DNA from: Isoetes taiwanensis
Taxonomy: Eukaryota; Streptophyta; Lycopodiopsida; Isoetales; Isoetaceae
DNA length: 64,000 nt
Assembly: GCA_021234155.1 (NCBI GenBank)
Contig: JAJEKV010000111.1
Span: forward strand, 1,866,968-1,930,967
Direction: 5' to 3'
Each line of letters opens with the position of its first letter. The first letter of the stretch is position 1. Below are positions 33,617 through 45,614 of the stretch, piece after piece. Made by a program: the position numbers and the translations under genes. The notes beneath the pieces are model-generated. The model saw only the letters and a program-made list of their open reading frames with translations, did no database searches and had not been told where the DNA came from.

Positions 33617-36600
33617 TTATCTCGCAGCAGTAATCCATTTAATATTATATTCGATTTGTTTAATTACAGCCTCAGGGTGGATAATTTCACACTGAAATAT
33701 GAATTGATTCCTCCCCTTCCACAATCTCCACAGAATGATATATAACCTCCAGTCCTTCGGGTCATTAGGCATAAAAAAATCTGTATGACTCATGGCATTA
33801 AGGTCTACCCCCATAAACCCAGACGCAAGCTCGAGGATCCATTCCGACCATAAACATCTTTTAAACAGATGATCCTCATCCTCTTTGTGCATAAGGCACC
33901 TAGGACACACATCCGAGTCTGCCATCTGAATTTTATGCCTTTTATAATTAGTAGCCAAAGCTTTATGCCATAACTGCCACATAAAAGATTTGATTTTGGG
34001 AGGAATCGGGCTCGACCACATAAACTTAAGGTTCCTGATACACCTATCCTCCCCAATCTGCCATTTAATGTGCATAGTTATGCCATTATCTTTAGTCAGG
34101 AATCTGTAGGCAGCTTTGACTGTGAACCCTGTGTTCTCATTATGATTCCAATTGTAGTCCTCTTCTGCCCACTTCCCTTGGGTTAGCATGGTGTGGATAT
34201 TGTTGTATAGAAGCTCACAACTTTCATCCTCTTCAGACATAACTGATTGCCCAAATGGAATTATCCCCTGATCATTGAACATATCACTTATAAGGTGGAT
34301 ACCTTTGGAACCCCATAATCTGGCCTGTTCAGGGAAGTGGCATGCTAAGCATAGGGAAGGGTCATTGGTCAGGAGGGCTGGATTCCAGAAAATAGATTGG
34401 TCCATGGCCAAGCCTTCTTTCCAGGTAAACATCCCCCTAACCAGATTCCATGCTCTAATCCATTTCTTGATCAGCCCAGGAGTGGAGTTTGAAACAGTAA
34501 ACGGGAAGTATATAGAGTGGGAAAGACTCATCTTCAGGTTCCTCCAGCCATAGGGGTGGCATTTAGTCAGGTAGTGCCTGATAATGATGGAGACAGGGTG
34601 GTTAATCCTATTATAGGCAGCTTTGAAGAAATATTTAGCTGCCAGTGCCACCCCCTGTTTTTCAATATCAATCACCCCCAGCCCCCCAGACTTTTTGTTC
34701 TTACAACACTCCTTCATGGCAACAGGGGTCCAACATCTCCTATTCTGACCACTAGAAATAAATCTGCCTATAATACTCTGGAGCTTGGAAGACACCTTCT
34801 TGGGCGCAAGGATGATTGAAGATTGGTATACATGAGAGGAAGATATAACAAAATTAGCTATGATGGATCTACCCTGCTTGGAAATGTATTTGGAGTTCAG
34901 ACTGTCAACCTTCTTTTGGAACTTTTCTATGATCTCAGTCCAGATATCAGAAGGGCTCCCCTTAAGAGCCATGGGCATCCCTAAAATTTTTGATGAATTA
35001 GTAGGTAGAATATACTTACAACCCATGAGAGCAGCCGTTTGCTCTCCTTTTACCTGATCCTTAGCCACAATCTTGGATTTGATTGGATTGATCTTACACC
35101 CTGAAGCTTCTCCAAACTCTTCTAGGATAGTTTGAGTGTTGCTGAGGGATACTAGCAGGAATGTGTCATCTGCAAAATGCCCATTTAAAATCTGATCCAT
35201 GTCCCCATTTTCTGGGAGAGTGAGTCCCTAGATCAGGTTAGTATTCTTGGCCTCTTCAAGCTTGCTATGAAGAGCTTCCATGATAATTAGAAACAGAAAT
35301 GGAGCCAGAGGGCACCCTTGTTTAACTCCCCTTTGTAAGGGGAAAAAAGGTCCACATTCTCCATTAATTAACACAGAGGACCTTGAATTAGAGAGAATAG
35401 CTTTGAAAATCAGAATTACCTCATTGGAGAACCCTAGGGCCCTACAACATTTGAATAGAAAGTTCCAGCTGACTGAGTCAAAGGCTTTTGTAATATCCAA
35501 TTTTATGAGAGCCACATCTTGATTAGTATCTTTAGCCCAATGTAATCCTAGAATAGCTGTAACAACATTGTCAAGGATAAACCTGTCCTTTAGGTAGGCT
35601 GCCTGGGAGGAACTAATAATTCTTTCGAGAACCGTCTTCAGCCTCCTAGCAATTGTTCCAGAGATAAGCTTGTATATAACATTGGAAAGGGAGATAGGCC
35701 TGTAGTCCGAGAAAGTAGCAGGCACATCTATCTTGGGAATAAGAGTGATCAGGCTCGTGTTGATTCTCGCATCCAGACACTTAAGATCCCTGAATTCATT
35801 AGCTAGACAGGTAATACAATCCCCAAGGATATGCCATACTTTAATGAAAAATTCAACTAACAGCCCATCCGGGCCCGGGCTCTTCCCTTTCTCCATATCC
35901 TTGGCAATTGAAAGAAGCTCAGCATTAGAAAAGGGCTTCTCGATGTTTAAGTTCTCCTTAGGGTTAACTTTGTTCCTGAGATTAATAAAGTCATCCATAA
36001 TATTCTGCTGACAATCTCGGTTTGTTCCCATAATATTCTTGAAGTGATCTGCAACAGCTACTTTAATCTGATCTTCATCCACTACCTCATCATCCCCTAC
36101 CTTTATCTCAAAGATGTGATTCCTCTTCATCTTGCCCTTAGCCTTGACAAAAAAAAACTTCGAACAACTTCTCTCATCATCTCGGATTTCCCTGATTTTG
36201 GCCTTCAGCCTCCATCCTTCTACAATCTTTATTTCTTCCCTCTCTATTTCAGTTCTAATGGCATCTTTCTCCTCCTCAGGGGCCCGCGTTAATCTAACTC
36301 TCAGATCCTGGAGGAAGGACATCTTTTGAGCATGCACTTCTTTGCCCCACTGCTTGAGCCAATTCTTTATTGCCTTGGATACCCTAATCCACCAATACAT
36401 CTATCCAGTAGTCCCATTAGGCCTGGGAAAGTTAGCAAGGACCTGCTGTAATCTGTCCTCAAACTCATCATGGTCCAACAGACTTGTGTTAAGCTTAAAG
36501 TAGGTCTTCCTCTTCCTTATACAAGTGTTGGCCATAATTCTTAGCTGTTGGGGAAAGTGGACCGAGAGAGTATAGCCCTCGAGATTATTAACCCTGTTGC

Positions 36601-37253
36601 TTTGGTTCCAAAGATTCTCCGAAAGGTAGTACCTATCATGAAGACACAAAGTAGGATTTGCTCTTTTATCAGTCTAACTATGGGATTCAGCCTTGGTTCT
36701 GGCTAAGGTTAGGTTGTGCCCCCGGATCAAATTTAGCCAGGCCTCCTTCTCCTGCTTACCTAGAGGTTTGAAATTCTTGTTTTTCATAAAACTGTTAGTA
36801 ACCATATTCAGATCACCTCCTAAAATGCATTCATCAAAATCTAAATTATCTAAACTACCCTTTACCTTTTTCCAAATCCCAACCGTTTCCCCAGGGCTAT
36901 TATAGGCATAAATATTAACCAAGGCAAGCCTAATCTTGAGGAAGGTACACAATAAGATCTGCCATCTGCCCTCTCTGTCATTGATCATATAGGTATCCGT
37001 AATATTGAGCCCATTATTCCAAGCAATTGCTATTCCAGTAGAAGAATCATTAGCAGGGATCGACCAAAGGCTGAAATTAGGGGGGAGAGTCCTGCTGATA
37101 ATAATGTTATGATTCAAGTCATGGATCTTGTGCTCTTGGATGAATAAAAAAATCCGGGTTGAGGGAGGAGAGGCATACTTTCAGCCTGTCCCTTTTAATG
37201 ATACTATTTATACCCTGAAGATTCCAGGTAATACAGCTTATATTTCTATCCAT
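33617..37253 (-). pseudogene. LINE-2 ORF2: endonuclease, RT, zf-RVT
   Basis: ATG at 37253 opens the endonuclease (ISCITWNLQGIN). After a shift near 37150 it reads IQEHKIHD, LALVNIYAYNSPGE and GGDLNM. The RT has KSPGPDGLLVEFFI, LIKLDITKAFDSVSWNFL, RGVKQGCPLAPFLFLI and the catalytic HFADDTFLLV. The tail has FMWQLWHKALATN and CPRCLMHKEDEDHLFKRC. Interruptions are few: one frameshift, and stops near 36672, 36400 and 35228. From 35200 to 33617 it is an unbroken 527-codon frame. A second copy of this family is at 62541-63790. Confidence 0.92.
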
Positions 37254-37297
37254 TAATATCTGTACTTACCGAGCTCCCTACCCGCTTGGACTGTTTG

Positions 37298-38628
37298 CTA
37301 CCTTGGGCTAACTCTACAGGGTCCGAAATAAAATTTCTTTTTGCCTCGACCCTTCCTCTTTTCCACCATATTCCAATGTTTATCTTCCATGTCCAAGAGC
37401 TTCTCAATGTCCTGCTGAACATCTGTCTCTGTTCTATTTTGTTTATGATCCGATATATCAGGCAAGGAGATAATAAAATCACCTGTATCAATTCTAACCA
37501 TCATATTTAAGTTTCTGATTAGAAAAGTCATATTGTCCTTTAATTCCACACTTGGGAGATTCTCTTGATAATTTTTTTGATAATCCTGGTTTAGACGGAT
37601 TATATGATTCTTCTCATTGACAAAGGTGGATCTAGATGATTCCCCATTCTCAACACAATTATCCGCAATGTCAGGGATAGAAACCTTATCTTTGTCAGTC
37701 GTTTTACCTTTGGGAACCCAAGCTTGTTTCATTTTCTGATCAGAACCCTGCGGAACCAGAACCGGCCACTTAGAGTAGTCAACAATTATATCCAGAAATT
37801 GATTGGCCTTAACTCTGGTTTTGATTTTTCTCTTCCAATCTGATTTGATTTTCTTGGAAATACAGACATAAGAGTAGTTCGTTTGCGGGATGTTTATATC
37901 AATGACCTCCCCTAGAGACTCCGAAATAATCTTCAAGTGGGAACGAGTCCAGAAGGCTGGGGGAAGATTGGGGAAGGATATCCAGGTGGAGGTTCTAATC
38001 TCACCCTCAGACCCCGGGATGAAATCAGGGGTCCACTTCATAATATAGAAAGGATTGTTAGCAATAAGATCCAGTTTCTCCTAAGGATATATCCCACACA
38101 CACTTCGTCCCTGCAAACAATTTGGAAAGTTCTGCTATCTAATTTTAGAATAGACATAATCGGGATATTTTGAGCCTTGGTAATCCAGTTCTTGACCTCC
38201 AATTGGGTTGGGCACTTGCGCGGGAAATGGATTAAGATAGCTTTCCTGGAGAAATTGTCAGTAGTAGAGAAATCCGGTACGCCAAATAAATCAATATAAT
38301 CCCCAATAACCCCACTATGGCCACCAGAATCAGTCGAATTAACTTCCTTATTACCCATAAGAACATTTTTATAAGAAGGGGGAGAAACAAGATCTTTTGA
38401 TTTGTCATTCTTCCCGATCACCGGAATATAGTTGGTTATCTTGTTCTCTCCAATCTTTGTTTTCGTGATGTTCAGCTCCGAAAGTTTAACCTCTTCACAA
38501 TTGCCGCAATCACAAGAGTTTACTTCCACTGGGTTGAAGAAGCCATTGGAATCTTTGATTTCACAGGTCTTAGTAGACTTTTTCCTTCTGATCTGATAGA
38601 CTTCCAGGGATGTAGAAATCCCTTCCAA
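37298..38628 (-). pseudogene. LINE-2 ORF1: DUF4283-type protein without a CCHC knuckle
   Basis: Two frames, 38628-38038 and 38041-37298, meet at a 1-nt shift near 38080. The first includes FSRKAILIHFPRKCPTQLEV and FQIVCRDEVCVGYILRRNW. The second has STWISFPNLPPAFWTRSHL and ESLGEVIDINIPQ, the DUF4283 tail where a zinc knuckle normally follows. None is seen: the sequence goes to a Lys-rich NYSYVCISKKIKSD. The N-terminal CDCGNC is the only Cys cluster. The protein should bind LINE RNA. Confidence 0.75.
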
Positions 38629-38642
38629 TGACTGATCCGCAG

Positions 38643-40347
38643 TTAGGCCGGATTTGAATGTCTATGCCTTTCAATCACATGGTCCTCCGCCTCCTCCCAC
38701 CTCTTAATAAGTATGATACTTGCATTTGAGCTATCCCTGATACCGTCCCATTGAATGATCAGATTCTTTACCTTCGACAACAGCCATGGAAAAAATTAGT
38801 GGCTAAACTTAGCTAAATGGCGAAATTTTAGCCTTGTTTGAAAAAAAAATGGCTAAACTATGGCCCTTTTTGGGCTACAAAAAATAAAATTTTAGCCAAG
38901 TCTATTTCACGCCCCACCTCCATTTCGTCCAACTTTAGCTAATCGCAAGAAAGTGTAAGTGCCAAAATTTGGAAAGTTTAGCCAAAACTTAGAAGCTTTT
39001 ACGTCAAATTTTAGTGTACTTTAGCCAAATTATCCTATAGCCTTTATATTTATTATGGTCAGTTAATATTTCAGTCTTAAATTAGTGCAAAATAGTCAAA
39101 AGATAGAAGATTTTTTCTTTTTTAAATAACAGTTTAGCCAAACGTAAGAAAGTATAGGTGGCAAAATTTAGAAAGTTTAGCTAAACATTAGAAGCTTTCA
39201 CCTCAAATTTTGGCATACTTTAGCCAAGTCTATTTCACCACTTTGAATATAAAAGTTCCTTAATTTTTTCCCTGACAACAGCTCGTCCATGAAAGCTCTG
39301 AAAATATTATTTTTTAAGCTGGAGCAGTCGGTCTCGGTATGACCTTGTTTAACTGTAATTAGCCTGTAAAGGGCATTATCCATTTCCTGCACGAAACCAA
39401 AAGTATTCCAGACCCAATCCCTGTCATTCGCCCTTCCATCCATATAATCTTTGTCTATAGCTGACATCTTCTCTTTGCATGTAAGAATTGCTACATCCTC
39501 TTGCACGCCCATGCAGCAGGCGGCCGCTTTCTGCTGATCCCTGATAATTTCAATACCTGTATACAACTCCTTGAGAACCTTCCAAGCCTTGTCGTTCCTG
39601 CTGTCAAGCCAGAATATATGTGTCCACTCCTCATCTTCTCTGCTATACTACGGTCCCAAGCTCACTGCCTTGGTTCTCATGCTGACCATCTAACAAAGAT
39701 CTCCTAAAGATGGGAAAGAGGCGCAAAAGGATCTAAAGAGGAAGGAAATGGGAACTATCGGTGCCGGAATGCAACAGTCCTTCTACCCTTCTTTTTCTCT
39801 ATTCAAACCGTAACTGCCAATGGTAACTCTCCCCATCCCCCGAGAAGAATCCCAAGATGTGACTCAAGAAACTGACAGCCGTACCCTCGGAAATCCCAGA
39901 TAGCAGATTGACCATATCTGACTGTACCCTAGACTGACTTCTACTCCTAAACAAGATCCGCTAATTCGAAACTAAGAATCTCCAGACTACCACATCCAAG
40001 TCACTAATGTGTTGAGATGGCTCAAGATCAAAGAAAACTGCCCAGTAATATATTGGTTCCACCCCAAATTCCAACGGTGCGCTCATCAAGAATAGATTAC
40101 GTTCAAATCTATTGCCGAGGAAGGGCTGTGAATTATGGGCTGCCACCCTTAAGGAGCCTGGTCTGTCAAAGCACAGAATGCACAAGAAAAAGGAATTGAA
40201 CCCAAATCTGCAAAAACCAATTCTAGATCTAGAGTCAGCTGCCCATCTAATCAAATTTTCAATAACACCTATAGATTCTTGGTTTTCCTCTGGGATGTTT
40301 GTAAATCCCAGCCCCTGGAGAACAGCTTCAACCAAAGCCTCATCCAT
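38643..40347 (-). pseudogene. LINE-2 ORF0, a third ORF upstream of ORF1, split by a MITE
   Basis: ATG at 40347 (MDEALVEAVLQGLGFTN) opens a frame to 39961. After disruptions between 39960 and 39570 a second clear stretch (39566-39284) ends in DELLS, where a 489-bp MITE is inserted. Across it the frame resumes with KVKNLIIQWDGIRD and ends at TAA 38643, 15 nt before the ORF1 start. Removing the MITE and one copy of its target duplication restores the frame exactly. The family is unknown. Confidence 0.6.
38785..39273. mobile_element. MITE with 9-bp target duplication, inside LINE-2 ORF0
   Basis: GACAACAGC occurs at 38776-38784 and 39274-39282. The ends are short inverted repeats (GGAAAAAATTA type). 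The inside is AT-rich with many TTTAGCCAA/TTAGCTAA motifs and two imperfect copies of a ~200-bp segment (about 38931 and 39130). A 9-bp duplication suggests a Mutator-like source; 8 bp (hAT) cannot be excluded. No coding capacity. Confidence 0.75.
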
Positions 40348-40509
40348 CGGGGCTGGGTAGTTCTCCCAGAAGCGAGGAAGTTCTTAGGCGCTGGCGCTCA
40401 ACGTTCGTATTTTCCTTCGCCAGTAATTCACCGCTGCACAGGATTTTTCACTATGGCTCGTAATTTCTTACATTTTTAACTAACCCTAGCTGAGGACAGC
40501 ATTATTTCT

Positions 40510-40522
40510 AAGGAGGGGAGAA
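40510..40522 (+). other. Polypurine tract of the chromovirus
   Basis: AAGGAGGGGAGAA lies directly before the TGTGACG start of the 3' LTR. It is the plus-strand primer site of reverse transcription. Confidence 0.9.
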
Positions 40523-40644
40523 TGTGACGTTCCAAGTATTTATACTATATACGTATAAATATACTGACACGTCACGCAGTAAGGATACGCCACCATGGGG
40601 TATTTTAACCTAGGGGGTTGACCTAAAAGGGATTAATTTAGCTA
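40523..40644 (+). repeat. Chromovirus 3' LTR, first part
   Basis: It starts TGTGACGTTCCAAG and matches the 5' LTR from about 21210 to 21330, ending at GATTAATTTAGCTA where Helitron A begins. The intact 5' LTR reads GCTATGCTAAATT across this point. Confidence 0.92.
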
Positions 40645-40899
40645 TCTACTTTGTTAATTTGGAAGTTTCCGGTTTGACTAAAAATATTTTGGAATTTTTT
40701 TTTAATCAATTTCCTATGATTTTCAGATTTGTGGTCGCCGGAAAACTTTACCGGTTTCCAAAAATCGTAGAAATTTCTGCTACGATTTTTTTCCTTGATT
40801 CCCAATCTTATCCGATAGAGGGCATGAGGGCATGCCACACAGAGGAGCCCGCATGCATTTGCATTACCCTGGCATCATGAGGAAAGGCCATATGGCTTC

Positions 40900-43068
40900 T
40901 CTACATAATCGAAATTTATGAATGCGGTTTTAGACTTCTTTGTGTTCCGTGTCTCTGAACAGGGTTCATGCTTGGCAACTGACGCTCATGTAAGTTTTGT
41001 ATTATGGCTTGCAGATGCTTATGTAATTTTTGTATATATGCACGAATCTGGATAGCATGCACAGATGCCTTCGGCCTTTATCTGATGCTTTGATTTCTTG
41101 AGAGGGGCGGGCAACTATCATTTGGGTCTTGATTTGTCACGGGATGGCCGTACTTTTATTAGGTTTGCTCACAAGCATGTGTGAAGCTGAATGTGAAGAT
41201 AGTAGGCTCCTCAGAATGAATCTCTGCATTTGTGAATTTAACATATTCACTTTTTAACTTATTTCTATTCATGGATGCACATCATTGACGTGTTTGCCTG
41301 TTGTGTTCTGTTTCCAGTGCATCCTCCCATCTACAACGACTAAGCTTACACAAGGCAGCCTATTTTCTTTATTCCGGAGTATCTGGAGTTTAGCTGTGTA
41401 AGAGCAAGAATTAGCAATGGCATCATGGCTTTTCATTAAAAGGTCAGTGTTCTTAATTTCTTTTGATGATATTTTCTTCTAGGTGCTTGCTGGTTACATC
41501 AATCTAGCGTATATGGTACTTGACGTTGTTATGCCTTGACCTCTCTGATCCTTTGAGATAGGGATTGAATTTTTTCCTTCCGAGAGGATGCATAGCATCT
41601 CAGCATGCATGCCATCATTCAAGGTCTATATGCCATTTGATTACGTTGCTAATGATTCGTGTCCCATGCTTCTAAGCAGATTGCTATTCAATTGGCTGCA
41701 ACTTGCATTCATGTCAGATCAACTAATATACTTTAGTGGATTCTTTCGACACTATCTCATAGTATTTGAAGAGCTGATCATGTCTTATTTTAAGGAGTTC
41801 CAATCCATATAATTATGAATTCACCAGAGTTTGTAAGCTGATTGTTCAGAATATGAATAGTGGACTTTCCTAATGGTACATTTCAAGAAATATTGAGCAT
41901 GGTCAAGCTTTGATTACAGACAGTACAAACCACTCCAAATTCAAGGAGTTTGTAACTGCTGTTGTATAATGTCTGCTTTTTTCAAAATCTCTAGGCGGCT
42001 ACATTCTATTTGTTCAAGGATGTATTTTAAAACTTTTGAGGTTGAAGATGTCTTTTTTATTTCCATCTATCTATTAGTTCAATTTTGATGCGCCATTTTA
42101 TGTCCATACTATTATTTCGATTCTTATATTTTCAATTTTGTACTTGCAGAAAGGAAGCTGGATCCATGATAAAACGAAATTGTGTGGTATAGGAATTACA
42201 CATTAGCAGCCGAGTTCACGTAATTACAGTGTTGGTCTATGCATGCGATTCTCATAAACTGCTTTTGCTTTCTTACAAGAGTTGTTTATGTTCTTTTTAC
42301 TTTGATCCCTATTCCTCCCTGATCCAATCTTTCTTGGCCCATTTTGGGGTTTGGAATCTACAAATACAGAGTAATATTCTTCTCATCCCAATGGGATTTC
42401 ATTCGACTTATTCACTCTTGCAGGGACTGGGCTCCATGGCTACTGCTTTAGTGGGCTTTTGTTCCGGAGATAAGGCGCACTGACTGGCTACGAAATATTG
42501 CTGGCATACTAGATTCAAATTATTGGAAGGGAACACTGCGTCCAAGGCCCGTACTTGGCTGGTACTTTGTAATTCTTCTATATTGATTTCTAGGTCAATA
42601 AAAATAGGTATGTAATGCATTGGAGAAACTCTACAAAAGAAAGATTACACAGGAAAAACTGAGCTAAAATCTTATATCAAGTTGTAGGTCTCTTTCTCAT
42701 ATGCATCAGAATTGAATGGCTATGCTCTTCAAATTGTCATTGATGGCGAGGCATCACCATCGTTAAAGTTAGTTTATATGCTTAGCAGATATATACTTTG
42801 AAGACACCATTGATATGGTCTATTTTAAGCGAATGGAGAATGCTATTTTCGAAGCTAAAGCTTCCGCTCCTGGTATGTGCTGAACTATTTGTAAAGCCAT
42901 TTTTTTGCAGTAAATCTCTGCTGTAGAAATTATTGCTTGAAGAAGTTCTAGCAATTGACATACTTGAACTTAGGGGCTATATATCGAAAAGTACTTCATT
43001 CCCTTTCATTATCAGATTCTAATATGCTGCTTGAGGTGATGATTGAAATGCATTTTCTTAAGAAGATA
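40900..43068. other. Helitron A interior without recognisable genes
   Basis: AT-rich sequence, possibly introns or flanks of captured genes. Short open frames only. No domain was recognised and no element ends were found. Confidence 0.4.
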
Positions 43069-44829
43069 CTAGTTATGGTGCCCAGCGTTGTTGGGCAAAT
43101 GTTGGGAACATCTGTGGATGGAAACCTATTTAGCTCAGACTCATTCTTATAAATCTAATATAATAGAAACCAAGCCTATCATTGCTAGGCTATCCCTTCC
43201 CTTTGCTCTATCCCGCGTATAATTTTTTTTCTCATTTTCTTACACACTTTCTTTTTTCCCTTTTTTTATTTTCCCTGCACATTTACTTTTTCCCTTCTCC
43301 TTTTTTTTTTACTCTCTTTACCCTCCCCTTTCCCTTCCCTTTCTCCTTCTCCTTTTTCCCTTTCCCTTTTTTCTGACAGGCTTTTTTCCTTCTTTTTTCA
43401 TTCTTTCCTCACCCTCCTCATTTTTCTCGTGCCCTTTTTTCCCATTCCTTTTGCCTTTCTCTTTTCCCATGCCCTTTTTCCATTCCTTTTTCCTTGCCTT
43501 TTTTCATGTGACCCTTTTCGTCCTCTCCTCACCCTCTTCTTTCGTGTCTCTCTTTTCCCATTTCCTTCTTCCTTTTTTCTCGTGCCTTTTTTCCTTTCCT
43601 TCCCTCCCTTCCGCCTCTCTTTTTCTTTTTCCTTTTCATTCTTTTTTCATCCTTTCCCCACCCTTTTCCTTTTTCCCATGCCCTTTTCCTCTTTCCTGCC
43701 CCTTTCCTTTTCTCTTTCCCTTTCCCCTTTTTCCATGTGTTTTTCCATTACCTTTTTTCCACTTTTTTTTACGTGCCCCGTCCCTATTCCCCTTTTTTCT
43801 TTTTCTTTTCCCTTTCCCCATGCTCTTTTTCCCTTTATTTTTACCCTTTCCTCACCCTTTCCCTCTTCCGGTTTTTTTACGTGCCCTTTTTCCTTCCTCT
43901 TTTCCATTTCCCTCCTTATTCCTCGTGTTTTTTTTTCTTTCCCGTTCCCCTTCGCCTCCCATTTCCTTTTTCCTTTTCCTTCTTTTTTTCATCCTTTTCT
44001 CCTTTTCCATGCCCTTTTCCTCTTTCCTTTCCACCCTTTTTTTTTCCTTCTCTCTTTTCCTTTCCATTTTCCCACACCTTTTTCCATTCCATTTTTTCCA
44101 CCTTTTTCACATGCCCTTTTTCCTCCTTTTCCCACCCTCTTCCCCTTTTCCCTTTTCCTCTTTTCCTATTCCATGTTTTCTGTTCTCTTTTTGCTTTTCG
44201 CTTTTCCCTTTTCCCCTTTTCCATCTTTTTTTCCCTTTCTTTTTTTCCTTTCCTCACCCTTTTCCTCTTCTCGTGCCACTTTCTCCTTCCTCTCTCATTT
44301 CCCTCTCCCTTTTCCTCATGCCCTTTTCCCTTTTTCGCCTCCTTTTTCCTTTTTCCTTCCCTTTCTATTTTTCCATGCCCTTTTTTCCTTCTCTACATCA
44401 TTCTTATCTTCCCCTTTTTCCCTTCCGTCACCCTTTCCGTCTTCACCTTTTTCCCGTTGCCCTATTTTTCTTCCTTTTCCTCCTTTCCCCTTTTCTTTTC
44501 CCTTATTCTGTCCTCACCCTTCCCCCCTTTTCCTTTTCATAGTGTCCTTTTTTCCTTCCTTTTTCTCCCTTTCTTTTTCTTTCCCTTTTTCGTGCTCTTT
44601 TCCCTTTCCTTTTCCCTTCTCCGTCTTTCCCTTTTACCCGTGCCTTTTTGCCTCTCACTTTGCCCTTTTCTCTGCCATTTTCCCTTTCCTCTTAAGAGAT
44701 CAAAGCATGGCCAATCACGGTGGTGGGAAGTTGTGTGATAAATCTCGGCCTTCGAATGCAATCAGACGATCTCAACTATCTAAATTAGGGTTTGATTCAA
44801 GACATACGCTAAAACTTTATAATATAAGA
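43069..44829 (-). mobile_element. Helitron B1 (1.76 kb) with polypyrimidine core, inside Helitron A
   Basis: Read on the minus strand, the 5' end is TCTTATATTATAA (44829 leftward). The 3' end is a hairpin (43080-43096) followed by CCATAACTAG ending at 43069. A lies at 43068 and T at 44830 on the plus strand, fitting A-T target insertion. Both ends match Helitron B2. Apart from about 130 bp at each end it is one homopyrimidine tract on the plus strand. Confidence 0.92.
43240..44695. repeat. ~1.45-kb homopyrimidine tract of Helitron B1
   Basis: Nearly pure C/T on the plus strand, built from variants of CCCTTTTCC and TTTTCCCTTT with occasional ATGCC and CGTGCC words. The long open frames here (hundreds of Phe, Pro, Ser and Leu codons) exist only because stop codons need purines. 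Long mirror-like homopurine-homopyrimidine DNA can form triplexes (H-DNA). Confidence 0.95.
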
Positions 44830-44972
44830 TGCTGCCGATAGGTCTGTGCTGTTCAACACAGCAGCGACATTGAACTTTGATTGATGTTATGAGGTTAATA
44901 TTTTACCATAGTTCTTGCTATTCTGTTTTTGTATGCTATGTGTCTTCTATGCTTCCAATGCATTTTCCCCAG

Positions 44973-45149
44973 CATTTTATTCAGAATATTGGATCCTAAT
45001 TTACATTATCTTGGGTTGACACTTGCTTCAGATAAGCAGATCTCATTGGTTGGCCATTCAGCTGGAGGATGGCTTGCTCGGGTGTACATGTCTGAGTTTG
45101 GATATTCAGACATTGCACTTTTGATCACCCTTGGAACACCACCACATTG
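44973..45149 (+). pseudogene. Captured exon of a PGAP1-like alpha/beta hydrolase
   Basis: The exon lies between an acceptor (TTTTCCCCAG at 44972, or TTCAG at 44984) and a donor (ATTG|GTAAGA at 45149). It reads DKQISLVGHSAGGWLARVYM, then SDIALLITLGTPPH. GHSAGG is the nucleophile elbow (G-x-S-x-G) of alpha/beta hydrolases, and the surroundings match plant PGAP1-like or lipase-type proteins. Only this exon is recognisable inside Helitron A, so it is a gene fragment taken up by the Helitron. Confidence 0.7.
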
Positions 45150-45614
45150 GTAAGATAATTTGGTCGTTACATAAGACAACCTAATGCATGCAAGTATTAC
45201 CACTATTAAATGCACCAAATCATATTTTATCTGAACTAAGATGCAAACCTTATTATCAGACAGATAGCAACAATACTTATGAACAAAGACAACAAAAATA
45301 TGAAAATTGTACTTGCAACAGACTGTAACTGTACACCAAAACATGAAAGGTTTTAGAGGTGCTGCAGTAGACGTGAAGATGCTGACCATGAATGTTTAAT
45401 GCCTGTGGAGTTGTAGTCCCATTTCTGTAGCTAAACCTAATAGAAAAGTGATAGTTAGGACAATGAAATAAAAATCATATAGACCATTAGCCCATGTATC
45501 GTGTCCTTAATTCCCATATTGCTAGACGTCTCTTTCAGTTACTTTCTTGCATGTCGTACAATAATAACTACGAATGCATATACACTATATTAAATATTGG
45601 CTTGCTTCATTGTC

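Larger units (their letters stand above)
33101..40477 (-). mobile_element. LINE-2: full-length L1-type element with 18-bp target duplication
   Basis: GTAATTTCTTACATTTTT occurs at 33101-33118 and 40460-40477, bounding the insertion. The poly(A) tail appears as a T run ending at 33123. On the minus strand the order is ORF0 (40347-38643), ORF1 (38628-37298), ORF2 (37253-33617) and a 3' UTR of about 500 bp. It lies between the chromovirus pol and the polypurine tract, so it is younger than the chromovirus. ORF2 is better preserved than that of LINE-1. Confidence 0.92.

Noticed and set aside
43429-44841. 470-codon open frame rich in Phe, Pro, Ser and Leu, with Lys/Glu/Arg-rich antisense frames
   Set aside because: The DNA is nearly pure pyrimidine. 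Stop codons need purines, so long frames arise on both strands without selection. No domain is present.
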